From: a virus | Virus record (IMG/VR): IMGVR_UViG_3300001450_000022 | Location: 9,947 to 47,268 of that record | DNA length: 37,322 nucleotides | Direction: 5' to 3' (one strand) | Shown: positions 23,128 through 30,492 of the stretch, piece after piece | How the letters are laid out: each line of letters opens with the position of its first letter | How positions within the stretch are numbered: the first letter of the stretch is position 1 | Position numbers and translations under genes: made by a program | The notes under the pieces: generated by a model | Databases searched by the model: none | The model's input: only the letters and a program-made list of their open reading frames with translations | Told to the model about the DNA's origin: nothing

Positions 23128-25583
23128 TGGCTATAAATTTAAACAGACCAACCATAACATATGAAAATATAGCTTTGTTTCAAAGCTCTTCTCCAGCATA
23201 CTCTACTTTCACAAACAGTGGTAGGGCGTTATCTTACTTGCCTTTAGTTCAGTCTTTTTCTTTTGGATTTGATCAGAATAGAACAAATTCTTCAGCGTTG
23301 GGTTCTAAGACTTTTATAAATCAATCTGTTCAACAAAACCCAGACATAAATATAAGCATTGATGTTATAGAAGATTTTGGAAAATTGTTTTCTAACTTGG
23401 TTGAAAAGAATCACTATTACGCGAACGAAAAATTAAAAATAAGAAAAAACCTAAATAACGACATGAATTTGTATGCAATGCTGGGTAGCCACAGATCGCT
23501 AGACGTAGCTACAAGCACTGGTTCGGCAATAGGGTTCGGAAATTGTCTTTTAAACGGTTTGAGGATGTCTCAGTCCGTTAATGGGGCTCTTACGTCACAG
23601 TATTCATTTGTTGCAAATAACGTAGAGGCTCAAAACTTAAGAACAGGAACAATAAAATCGATGTTTACTGGTAGAAATCCAGCACTAAGCACTGGTCAAG
23701 ATTTTTTAATTAGCACCTCTAGTGGTAACGACTATCAATTAAATAACGTAGCTTTCACTGGAATAAGTACATATATTTCAAGTAACACTGGCCAGATAAT
23801 GCCGTCTTACAACACGACAATAACAATAAATTCTAGCGAAAACCCTAATGATAAGGAAATAATTTTATTTAAAGATGATCAAATACAAAACTTTGAATTA
23901 GATTTACCCATAACAAGAAAAACTATACGTACATTGGGTCTTAATCATCCGTTAAGTAGAAAAGCTATACTTCCATCCCAGGGAACTTTTGGTTTCAATA
24001 ATTTAATTTCAGAAATAGAGGGGGGTAATTTAAGAAACGATTTACAGTTAGATAAAAATTACGATATAGATATATCTTTTAAAGATAATTCTTATGAAAG
24101 CAATACTCAACACCCTAGCTCTTTAAATAATGTAAACCTTCAAATAAAGAAAGCTAAATTAAATAATAGAAGTTTTACTAGTGCGTTTGGTGGAAGAAGT
24201 AATACGGATACGTCTTTTAGTTTTGCTTTGAATAATTTTAATGTAGAAACTTTCCCAGAATATTGTTTAACTGGAATAGCGCATGGATATGGAATTGAAA
24301 AATTAAACGGAAACTATACTGGCGCAGCGATGGAAATAAAAAGAGAGGTTGATAATAAGTTTTTTAATGCGGGCGCTGTAATTTATTTTGACGATGAAAA
24401 TAAAATAAGTAGGGATTCTCCGATAGAAGTTTTAAGTGGGTCTAGAGCAAATACCTTGGGTGGTTTTATGGATGAAGAGCCTTCTGCTGATGGAAATATT
24501 GTTTGGTGGTACGATCAGTTTGGAACTATTAATTTAAGCGGTTCGGGTATCGCTCGTTATCCAAAAATTTACAAAGAGGGAGTCCTTTATGATGGGGTAA
24601 GAATAGAAAACACTACTAGGGGTGGAGGTAGTACTTCAGCTGAAACTTTAGGTACCTCTTTTCAGTTTAAAGGTAATATAGGAGGAGATGGATATAGAGA
24701 TGCTGTTTTTTCTGAAAATATTTCTGCTATAATGAAGATTCATTCACCTGCTACAGCAAGTGAAAGAATTAATGCTTTTATGGGGACTTATACTGGAGGC
24801 GCCAGTGATTATATTTTCTTTGACCATACTGGACTAAATAATGCTGATTATCAACTTAGCATTGACGGCAATATAGGAAGCGTAGGATCTTATTTTTCAG
24901 ATGGAATACAAAACAATAGAGTTAATGCAGGCTCTGAAAAGCACTTTGATGGTAATTTGATGACTGGTGTTTTTCACGAACACAGTATATTTTACGATAC
25001 ATTAAATTATGGTTTTAAAGTATTAGGTGCTTTTGCGGGAGGAGACACTCACTACTTTGGAAATCTAACAATAAAACAATTGATAATGGCTTCTGGAAGT
25101 CAGATTTCTGGTCAATACGAGAAATACCAAACTGGTATAATGAATAGATATGGACCCAGTATTCAAATTTTTCGTAATTTAGCGCCGTTCGAAACAAATA
25201 GAACTGCAGCAAAATTAGAGGTTAGTGGAGATTACGTAACTATAAAAGATATTCATGATAACGTAAGCGATAGCGATGGCCACACAAGCTATGAAGCCAG
25301 GGATCAAATAGAAATTTTAGATACAGGTTACGATGGAATTAATCAAGCATTTAATGTAAGCAGTATTTTTGACGAAAGACATAGGGAACTAGTCGATAGA
25401 AAAGGACACATTGATTTGGGTTTTAACATCCCAGCGGGAGACAATTTAAGTCCTAACATCTCCGTTAATGGGGCAAGACTTCAAGTAAGCGGTGCTGGTA
25501 CTAGCGCAGGAAGAATGGTTATTTCAGATTGGGATGGAACTAGTCCAGTTATAAGTATTGGTTTCTCTACCCTATCAAGTTAA
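23127..25583 (+). CDS. Tube-like distal tail protein fused to arabinofuranosidase-like module
   Basis: In this 818-residue protein, residues 1-370 resemble the two-domain tail tube protein of the same phage: LVQSFSFGFDQNRTNSSALG (40-59) and LPITRKTIRTLGLNHPLSRK (260-279) match the tube's two VQS...SR...LG motifs, and GFGNCLLNGLRMSQSVNG (136-153) matches its LGN...SVG segment. Residues 386-680 carry an arabinofuranosidase-B-like sandwich (HGYGIEKLNGNYTGAAMEIK, VIYFDDENKISRDSP, WWYDQFG). The C-terminus is beta-rich. A tube-fold ring at the tail tip, displaying a glycan-binding module, is the simplest reading. It starts at the last base of the upstream stop (TAATG) and its stop overlaps the converging gene by four bases. 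Confidence 0.72.
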   Translation: MAINLNRPTITYENIALFQSSSPAYSTFTNSGRALSYLPLVQSFSFGFDQNRTNSSALGSKTFINQSVQQNPDINISIDVIEDFGKLFSNLVEKNHYYANEKLKIRKNLNNDMNLYAMLGSHRSLDVATSTGSAIGFGNCLLNGLRMSQSVNGALTSQYSFVANNVEAQNLRTGTIKSMFTGRNPALSTGQDFLISTSSGNDYQLNNVAFTGISTYISSNTGQIMPSYNTTITINSSENPNDKEIILFKDDQIQNFELDLPITRKTIRTLGLNHPLSRKAILPSQGTFGFNNLISEIEGGNLRNDLQLDKNYDIDISFKDNSYESNTQHPSSLNNVNLQIKKAKLNNRSFTSAFGGRSNTDTSFSFALNNFNVETFPEYCLTGIAHGYGIEKLNGNYTGAAMEIKREVDNKFFNAGAVIYFDDENKISRDSPIEVLSGSRANTLGGFMDEEPSADGNIVWWYDQFGTINLSGSGIARYPKIYKEGVLYDGVRIENTTRGGGSTSAETLGTSFQFKGNIGGDGYRDAVFSENISAIMKIHSPATASERINAFMGTYTGGASDYIFFDHTGLNNADYQLSIDGNIGSVGSYFSDGIQNNRVNAGSEKHFDGNLMTGVFHEHSIFYDTLNYGFKVLGAFAGGDTHYFGNLTIKQLIMASGSQISGQYEKYQTGIMNRYGPSIQIFRNLAPFETNRTAAKLEVSGDYVTIKDIHDNVSDSDGHTSYEARDQIEILDTGYDGINQAFNVSSIFDERHRELVDRKGHIDLGFNIPAGDNLSPNISVNGARLQVSGAGTSAGRMVISDWDGTSPVISIGFSTLSS

Positions 25584-25990
25584 AGCTCTATATTTATTCC
25601 AGCTTTGTTTGCTTTTTCTTTAGCTTTTTTAAAGTTATCCTTCATCTGTTGTGGGTGAAGTTTACCGTTTGTCTTTTTATTGTAATCGGCATAATACTTT
25701 TCTTTAACTGGGTCTTTGCCATATTTTTGCGATCTTTTTTCGGAGGACTCTGCGGATTTTTCAAATAATTCTCCGTATGTGTAGTTTTTATTTAGAGAAG
25801 ACGCTACAAAAGATTTTGAGCTATTGTCGTCTACATTAGTGTCAAAAGATAAGTTAGGATTAACAAAAACACGCCTCCAAAGCCCTTGCTCCCTACCGTT
25901 GGAACCTTTGTACTCATGTAACTCAGACATCCCTTGAAGGACCTCAACAACTTCTCCAGTTTCTTTATTTTCATATAAATATAATGGCAT
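25580..25990 (-). CDS. FmdB-like small protein without zinc cysteines
   Basis: The N-terminus of this 136-residue protein (MPLYLYENKETGEVVEVLQG, then WRRVFVNPNLSF) resembles FmdB-type zinc-ribbon regulators common in phages, in which the first strands read MPxYxY...G. No cysteine is present anywhere, so no zinc ribbon can form. The C-terminal half is a lysine-rich helix. It is the last gene of a minus-strand cluster, and its stop overlaps the stop of the converging tail gene. It follows the Hsp20 gene and its terminator. The function is unknown. Confidence 0.65.
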   Translation of the reverse strand: MPLYLYENKETGEVVEVLQGMSELHEYKGSNGREQGLWRRVFVNPNLSFDTNVDDNSSKSFVASSLNKNYTYGELFEKSAESSEKRSQKYGKDPVKEKYYADYNKKTNGKLHPQQMKDNFKKAKEKANKAGINIEL

Positions 25991-26010
25991 AAATTTAAAT
26001 AAATTTTTTT

Positions 26011-26050
26011 AAAAAAAAACCCCCTATATGTTTTTACACATGTAAGGGGT
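26011..26050 (-). terminator. Rho-independent terminator after hsp20, minus strand
   Basis: Arms 26019-26031 and 26038-26050 form a 13-base stem with one C-A mismatch and one wobble, capped by six bases. On the minus strand it ends in nine T residues (26011-26019 read in reverse). It should end the transcript arriving from hsp20. The loop region also holds a minus-strand GTGTAAA (26033-26039). Confidence 0.8.
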
Positions 26051-26057
26051 AAAGTTC

Positions 26058-26381
26058 CTATTTAATTTCAACTTGAACAGATTTAGAAACTTCTACTTTA
26101 GGCATAGTTATTTCTAAGATTCCGTCCTCTAGTTTAGATGAAATAGATTTTAATTCTACAAGACCACCGAGATGAAATTGTTTTAAAAGTACGTTTTCCT
26201 TGTCATCTTTTTTGTAAACTTTAAGATAATCGCTATTTGCTTTTATAGAAAGTTTTTCTTTTTTGATTCCAGGTAATACAGTACGAGCAATGTAAACATC
26301 GCCAGAAGATTCGACCGAATCAATTTGATCGCCGAACCCATCTAGGCCGTGAAATATATCTTTTAATATTGAATTATACAT
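26058..26381 (-). CDS. Small heat shock protein, Hsp20/alpha-crystallin family
   Basis: This ATP-independent holdase protects unfolding proteins. The 107-residue protein is essentially an alpha-crystallin domain: beta-strand DVYIARTVLPGIKKEKLSIK (28-47), then YLKVYKKDD, FHLGGLVELKSISSKLEDG with the conserved L...DG before the final strand, and ILEITMPKVE. It has a short N-terminal arm and almost no C-terminal IXI tail; VQVEIK is the end. Phage-encoded Hsp20 is known from T4-like cyanophages and other aquatic phages. It lies 33 bases after the glycosyltransferase gene and ends at a terminator. Confidence 0.92.
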   Translation of the reverse strand: MYNSILKDIFHGLDGFGDQIDSVESSGDVYIARTVLPGIKKEKLSIKANSDYLKVYKKDDKENVLLKQFHLGGLVELKSISSKLEDGILEITMPKVEVSKSVQVEIK

Positions 26382-26414
26382 ATGTTTTGTTTTGCATTTG
26401 TCGTGCCAAAATAG

Positions 26415-27500
26415 CTAAAGCTTCTTGAGCTCAGTAAGTAAGAGGTCTGCAGTCTTTTCGTAAGAAAATTCTTCTTTTAACTTTTCTCCATTTGTGTTAA
26501 TTTGTCCCTTTTTAGAGACAGCTTTATCCATGGCTTGAGACACGATGTCGCTATCCCAATCATATATAGAGCCTTGATTAAATGGGCCTCCTTGAGCAAA
26601 GAACTTACCGTCGTATGATGGTATTTTTTTTGAAGATGGAACTGAGATACAATTATTTTCATTAGACCAATCTTTGTGCGAGGTTTCGTTTAAAACAATA
26701 CTCCACTTACCTAAACAAGTAGCGTTAAAAGCTGGTAGATTCCAGCCTTCTGCTCCACTTAATCCAGTTAGGTCAATATCCAATGAATTTATTAAATCGT
26801 TAACTTCTGAATTTTTCTGTAAATAAGGTAGTATATTTATATTTGTGTACCTTTTGCCTTGAAAACAATTAGACAGAACAGCATTCATTTCTTCTGGCTT
26901 AAAAAATGGGTTTGTAACACATATAGATAATTGATATTTATTGTTGTTACCATACTTAGAAATCCACAACTTTATAATTTTTTCAGTATGCTTTCTTTTT
27001 TCAAACTTACCCATCAAACCAAAGTGTATAATTTCTGGATTTAGGTATTTTTTATTTGTTCTGTGGAAATCTTCATCAAAACCAATAGGAATATTACTAC
27101 ATTCGATACCATTAGACACGAATGAATCAGATGCATATTTCGAAGAAAAGATCGTTTTGTTTTGAAATTTAGCTAAATTAATCTCAGATTTAGTTGGTTC
27201 ATCTAGTTCGTAAAAAGTATAAAGTAATTGCTTTTCTCCAATCCTAGACTGAGAACCATTTAAGTGCCAAAGTTTTAAACAAGGTACTTTAGGATCTATG
27301 GATTCGTTAGATTTTTTCGACGAATCGCTTAAAAATTTTAAAAAATCACCGTCAGCTTTATCGAATGATTTGAAATCTGCATTCCCGCCCAATGGAAACC
27401 ACATAAGGTCAATACCCTTCCGCCAAAATTGACGGAGGATATTGTAACTTACGTTCCCAAAAGAAAGAGAATTTATGGGAGCTTCTACAGTTAAACGCAT
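26415..27500 (-). CDS. Glycosyltransferase, GT-B/GT4-like
   Basis: Probable nucleotide-sugar-dependent glycosyltransferase of 361 residues. The C-terminal half has the GT4-type pattern, HFGLMGKFEKRKHTEKII (about 158-175), a hydrophobic NINILPYL, and LSGAEGWNLPAFNATCLGKW (about 251-270), where EGWNLP corresponds to the donor-binding E...G loop. The N-terminal half has LWHLNGSQS and SSKYASDSFVSNG, typical of the acceptor domain. It begins on the last base of the ssb stop (TAATG) and is followed by hsp20. A glycosyltransferase between DNA-replication genes is unusual; base modification (as in T4) or surface glycan modification are both possible, and sequence cannot decide. Confidence 0.78.
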   Translation of the reverse strand: MRLTVEAPINSLSFGNVSYNILRQFWRKGIDLMWFPLGGNADFKSFDKADGDFLKFLSDSSKKSNESIDPKVPCLKLWHLNGSQSRIGEKQLLYTFYELDEPTKSEINLAKFQNKTIFSSKYASDSFVSNGIECSNIPIGFDEDFHRTNKKYLNPEIIHFGLMGKFEKRKHTEKIIKLWISKYGNNNKYQLSICVTNPFFKPEEMNAVLSNCFQGKRYTNINILPYLQKNSEVNDLINSLDIDLTGLSGAEGWNLPAFNATCLGKWSIVLNETSHKDWSNENNCISVPSSKKIPSYDGKFFAQGGPFNQGSIYDWDSDIVSQAMDKAVSKKGQINTNGEKLKEEFSYEKTADLLLTELKKL

Positions 27501-27862
27501 TAGAAGGGAATATCTTCGTCGTTTCCTGCAGGTGCCGCAGCTGTTGCTGCTTCCGCCTCTTTTTTGCCACCTAAGAACTGAACATTGTCAGCCTTAATGT
27601 AGATTTTGGAGTTTTTCTTTCCGTCCTTTTCCCAAACGTCTTGGAATAAACGACCTTCGACTAGAACTTGACGGCCCTTTGCTAAATACTTAGCACAGTT
27701 TTCCGCTGTCTTGTTCCAGGTTTCTACATCAATGTAATGAGCTTTATCTTTTTTCACTACATCATTAACGGCTACAGTAAGCCGTGTCACTTGGTTGTCT
27801 CCAACCTTCTTATTTTCTGGATCCCTTGCGAGATTGCCCATGATTATTGATTTATTGAACAT
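27500..27862 (-). CDS. ssb: Single-stranded DNA-binding protein
   Basis: OB-fold single-stranded DNA-binding protein for replication and repair. The 120 residues begin with FNKSIIMGNLARDPENKKV, the standard SSB first strand. Next comes RLTVAVNDVVKKDKAHYIDVETWNK (in order), then KYLAKGRQVLVEGRLFQDVWEKDGKK. The protein ends in the acidic protein-interaction tip DEDIPF after a short Ala-rich linker. It is shorter than bacterial SSB, which carries a long linker. The start overlaps the sigma-like gene by 11 bases. Confidence 0.96.
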   Translation of the reverse strand: MFNKSIIMGNLARDPENKKVGDNQVTRLTVAVNDVVKKDKAHYIDVETWNKTAENCAKYLAKGRQVLVEGRLFQDVWEKDGKKNSKIYIKADNVQFLGGKKEAEAATAAAPAGNDEDIPF

Positions 27863-28412
27863 AATTTTTTATTTCCTCTAAATAGTTATTGTGTATATTA
27901 ATACATCCTTGAATCGATAAGTCAAGCTTTTTTGCAATTTTTTTCCAAGGAGTTAGTTTTCTGTTTCCAGAATACCTCATTTTAAATATCTTCTTTATCC
28001 TTGGATCACCGCAGTTATCGACAAATTTATAAACTTTTCTTATACTTTCTAGGTCTTCTACTTTTTTTATTTCAGAATCGCAAGATAACTTTTCTAGCTT
28101 TAAAGACTCTATGTTTTGTTGTGGAAACTTTATGCTTTTGTTGTATATGTTTAAACAACGCCATTTCGTTAAGTTCCCTAAATATGTGCTGAATTTAGTA
28201 TTCTTTGTTTCATCAAACTTTATAACAGCGTTGTATATTGAATAATCTTTCTCTTCAAGCAGATCTTCTTTATTTACCCCATTAAATGATTTTGGCATAT
28301 ACTTGTTAATCATATCAACGTATATACCAGAATGCTTTTGAATCAGTTCCTTAAGACTATCTCCGTCTTGTGTTTTTTTGATTTTATCTATTAACTCAAA
28401 GTCTTTTGCCAT
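27852..28412 (-). CDS. Sigma-70-like RNA polymerase factor
   Basis: Putative phage sigma factor of 186 residues. Residues 20-90 look like sigma region 2: LIQKHSGIYVDMINKYM, then EDLLEEKDYSIYNAVIKFD and NTKFSTYLGNLTKWRC, matching the classical pattern of an acidic helix, A..KFD and FSTY. Residues 130-186 look like a region 4-type helix-turn-helix: IFKMRYSG...LTPWKKIAKKLDLS and a recognition helix. There is no region 1 or 3. T4 gp55 is the known precedent for a small phage sigma that switches late transcription. It would be the natural partner of the GTGTAAA element. It overlaps the dNMP kinase by 22 bases and ssb by 11. Confidence 0.8.
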   Translation of the reverse strand: MAKDFELIDKIKKTQDGDSLKELIQKHSGIYVDMINKYMPKSFNGVNKEDLLEEKDYSIYNAVIKFDETKNTKFSTYLGNLTKWRCLNIYNKSIKFPQQNIESLKLEKLSCDSEIKKVEDLESIRKVYKFVDNCGDPRIKKIFKMRYSGNRKLTPWKKIAKKLDLSIQGCINIHNNYLEEIKNYVQ

Positions 28413-28981
28413 AAATTTTTCCTATCCTCACTTAACATTTGCCATAAAACTTCCGCATGATCTTGACATGTATCCATATTGTTTGGGTGACAAATCGGCC
28501 ATGAATGTTTTATGTCTGATTTCTTTCTAACCAACGGATCGTTTAGTTTCTCAGTATCATTAGGCTCTATATCGTTATTTATTTTGGATATATGTATGAC
28601 ACAGCCATTTAAATCTTCTTTGATAAAATCAGCTTCAAAGTCAAATCTAACATCAGAAACTATGTAAAATATTTTTTCGAGCTTAGATTTCTCTTGCATT
28701 TTATTGTTTAGTTTTCGAAGCCACACGTCTTTTCCGTGCTTCTTCTTCATAGCCTCTCCGTATGAAACCAATATAGGTCTAATCAATTCTTTTTCTTGAT
28801 TATTCTCAGTAAACACCAAGCAATTTAATTTAGTTGATATCAACTTATCTAGATCGCTTTTCAACTCGTCAGCAAGATGCACTATTTCAACTTTGCACTT
28901 TAACTCCCTTTCCACAATCTTTTTCAAGCATTGTGCCATTGTATCTTTTCCAGCTCTAGCTAAACCGCTTACACCTATCAT
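28391..28981 (-). CDS. Deoxynucleoside monophosphate kinase
   Basis: Likely phosphorylates dNMPs to dNDPs to supply phage DNA synthesis, as T4 gp1 does. The 196-residue protein has a P-loop GLARAGKDT at 6-14, a LADELKSDLD segment following, SYGEAMKKKHGKDVWLRKL in the middle (dNMP-binding region of this family), and IVSDVRFDFEADFI at about 107-120, the conserved DVRF. It starts at an ATGA overlap with the upstream gene and sits with ssb and, across the divergent region, with ribonucleotide reductase. Confidence 0.85.
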   Translation of the reverse strand: MIGVSGLARAGKDTMAQCLKKIVERELKCKVEIVHLADELKSDLDKLISTKLNCLVFTENNQEKELIRPILVSYGEAMKKKHGKDVWLRKLNNKMQEKSKLEKIFYIVSDVRFDFEADFIKEDLNGCVIHISKINNDIEPNDTEKLNDPLVRKKSDIKHSWPICHPNNMDTCQDHAEVLWQMLSEDRKNLWQKTLS

Positions 28982-29280
28982 TTTTCGAAAATCTCCTTTA
29001 ACGCTCTTGATTCTTTATGCATACCTATATCCGACAATATTTGATCCATTCTAACTAGGGAATCAGAAATTTCAAATTTTTCTTTGATTTTTTTCACCAT
29101 CAAAACTGCGGAGACGTTAAAATCTAAGCCAGACCCTTTAACCATATTGCTTACAGCTGAAGAAGCTGCTTCGAAATCGTTTTTAGCTAAAACTATGGTT
29201 GTCCAATCTGAGCACGCACAAAGATAAAAATCTTCTTCGTCTTCATCGAATTTAAATAACATAAACTCAAACATGGACAT
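28978..29280 (-). CDS. Small acidic hypothetical protein
   Basis: The family of this 100-residue protein is not recognised. It starts MSMFEFMLFKFDEDEEDFYL (a second Met is at residue 3), has a short helical middle (NDFEAASSAVSNMVK) and a charged helical end. It has no membrane segment or metal ligands. It is the first gene of the minus-strand replication/transcription cluster, overlaps the dNMP kinase by four bases, and is preceded by the A/T-rich divergent region. Confidence 0.65.
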   Translation of the reverse strand: MSMFEFMLFKFDEDEEDFYLCACSDWTTIVLAKNDFEAASSAVSNMVKGSGLDFNVSAVLMVKKIKEKFEISDSLVRMDQILSDIGMHKESRALKEIFEK

Positions 29281-29338
29281 TTTTTTTAAAATGTCAATAG
29301 TATTTATAATTATTTCTATATTACTCTAATATATTTTA

Positions 29339-29358
29339 TAAATACTTTAAAGTATTTA
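29339..29358. repeat. 20-base perfect palindrome, possible operator
   Basis: TAAATACTTTAAAGTATTTA is a perfect dyad in the divergent region, about 60 bases upstream of the minus-strand gene. It could be an operator for a dimeric repressor. A/T-rich sequence raises the chance of random dyads. Confidence 0.35.
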
Positions 29359-29501
29359 ATATATTTATTATATATATAAACTCACTCGACTTGAGGTCTC
29401 GTTCGTTCATAAAACTAAATTATACACTGAAAATTACAAAATTCAAGTAAAAAATTATTTTTTTTTATTTAGTATATTTGACTTGACTAAACGCAATCAC
29501 G

Positions 29502-29508
29502 GTGTAAA
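29502..29508 (+). promoter_or_regulatory. GTGTAAA element before nrdB
   Basis: GTGTAAA lies 12 bases before the nrdB ATG. It coincides with a possible sigma-70-type site (TTGACT, 16 bases, TAAATT), so the two readings compete at this copy. Nucleotide-metabolism genes are usually early or middle, which would argue that the element is not strictly late. Confidence 0.5.
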
Positions 29509-29520
29509 TTCTTATTACAT

Positions 29521-30492
29521 ATGTTATTCGAGGAACAAGTATCAAGGAAACCAAATCTCTATCCCTGGACGGATGAATTTGTTAACGCCATGCACAATGG
29601 CTTTTGGACAGATAAGGAGTTTAATTTTCAATCTGACGTGCAGGATTTCAAGGTAAATCTAAACGATCAAGAGAGGGAAATTATCAAAAGAACTCTTTCT
29701 GCTATCGGGCAGGTTGAAGTTTCGGTAAAGAAATTTTGGGCCAACCTAGGCAATCATTTACCGCACCCAGGAATCACTGACTTGGGCTACGTGATGGCTA
29801 ACATAGAAGTCATTCATAACAACGCCTACGAGCGATTGTTGAGCGTTCTAGAGCTAGAGGACGTATTTGAGGAGAACCTCAAACTACCAATCATTAAGGG
29901 CAGAGTTGATTATTTGAAAAAATACCTAGAAAAGTGCTACAAAGATGACAAAAAACAATACATTTATTCTATGATATTGTTCACTTTGTTTGTTGAAAAT
30001 GTATCATTATTTAGTCAGTTTTACATAATTAACTGGTTCAATAGATTCGAAAACGTATTAAAAGACACCGCTCAACAAGTGGCATACACAAGCAAAGAAG
30101 AAAATATTCATGGTTTGGTTGGTACAAAAATCCTTAATACATTGAGGGAGGAGTACCCAGAATTATTCAATGCTGATCTACCAGAAAGACTTAAAGAAGA
30201 AGCTCAATGCGCATTTGAAGCTGAAGCTAATATAATCGATTGGATTCTAGGAGATTACTCAAAAGAAAACATAGATGCAGATATCCTCAAAGAGTTTATT
30301 AAAAACAGATTAAACGAATCATTGGAACAAATAGGTTTCGATAAGGTTTTTGATGTTGACAAAGAAAAACTTTCCCTTACTATATGGTTTGATGAGGATG
30401 TGTTAGGTAATTCTGCTACGGACTTTTTCTTTAAAAGGCCCACAGAATACTCTAAGAAAGACAAATCGTTTGACGAAGAAGATTTATTTTAA
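29521..30492 (+). CDS. nrdB: Ribonucleotide reductase class I, beta subunit
   Basis: Radical-generating di-iron subunit that, with NrdA, reduces ribonucleotides to deoxyribonucleotides. The 323 residues carry the expected iron ligands: E66 (AIGQVEVSVKKFW), E96 and H99 (NIEVIHNNAY), E159 (FVENVSLFSQF), and E194 and H197 (EENIHG). The radical tyrosine is present at Y103. The C-terminal acidic tail ends EEDLF, which in this family docks to NrdA. It begins with its own GTGTAAA element, and the stop shares a base with the nrdA start (TAATG). Confidence 0.95.
   Translation: MLFEEQVSRKPNLYPWTDEFVNAMHNGFWTDKEFNFQSDVQDFKVNLNDQEREIIKRTLSAIGQVEVSVKKFWANLGNHLPHPGITDLGYVMANIEVIHNNAYERLLSVLELEDVFEENLKLPIIKGRVDYLKKYLEKCYKDDKKQYIYSMILFTLFVENVSLFSQFYIINWFNRFENVLKDTAQQVAYTSKEENIHGLVGTKILNTLREEYPELFNADLPERLKEEAQCAFEAEANIIDWILGDYSKENIDADILKEFIKNRLNESLEQIGFDKVFDVDKEKLSLTIWFDEDVLGNSATDFFFKRPTEYSKKDKSFDEEDLF

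Larger units (their letters stand above)
29281..29520. other. A/T-rich divergent intergenic region
   Basis: This is the longest gene-free stretch (240 bases), between the minus-strand replication cluster and nrdB. It is strongly A/T-rich. It holds a perfect 20-base palindrome at 29339-29358, TTGACT at 29483-29488 followed 16 bases later by TAAATT, and the GTGTAAA element at 29502. I see no small gene or RNA. It probably carries promoters in both directions. Confidence 0.6.

Noticed and set aside
29483-29510. Ordinary sigma-70 promoter before nrdB
   Set aside because: TTGACT, 16 bases, TAAATT is possible, but the other GTGTAAA copies lack such a -35, so I do not call it as a separate promoter. 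It is mentioned as a competing reading.
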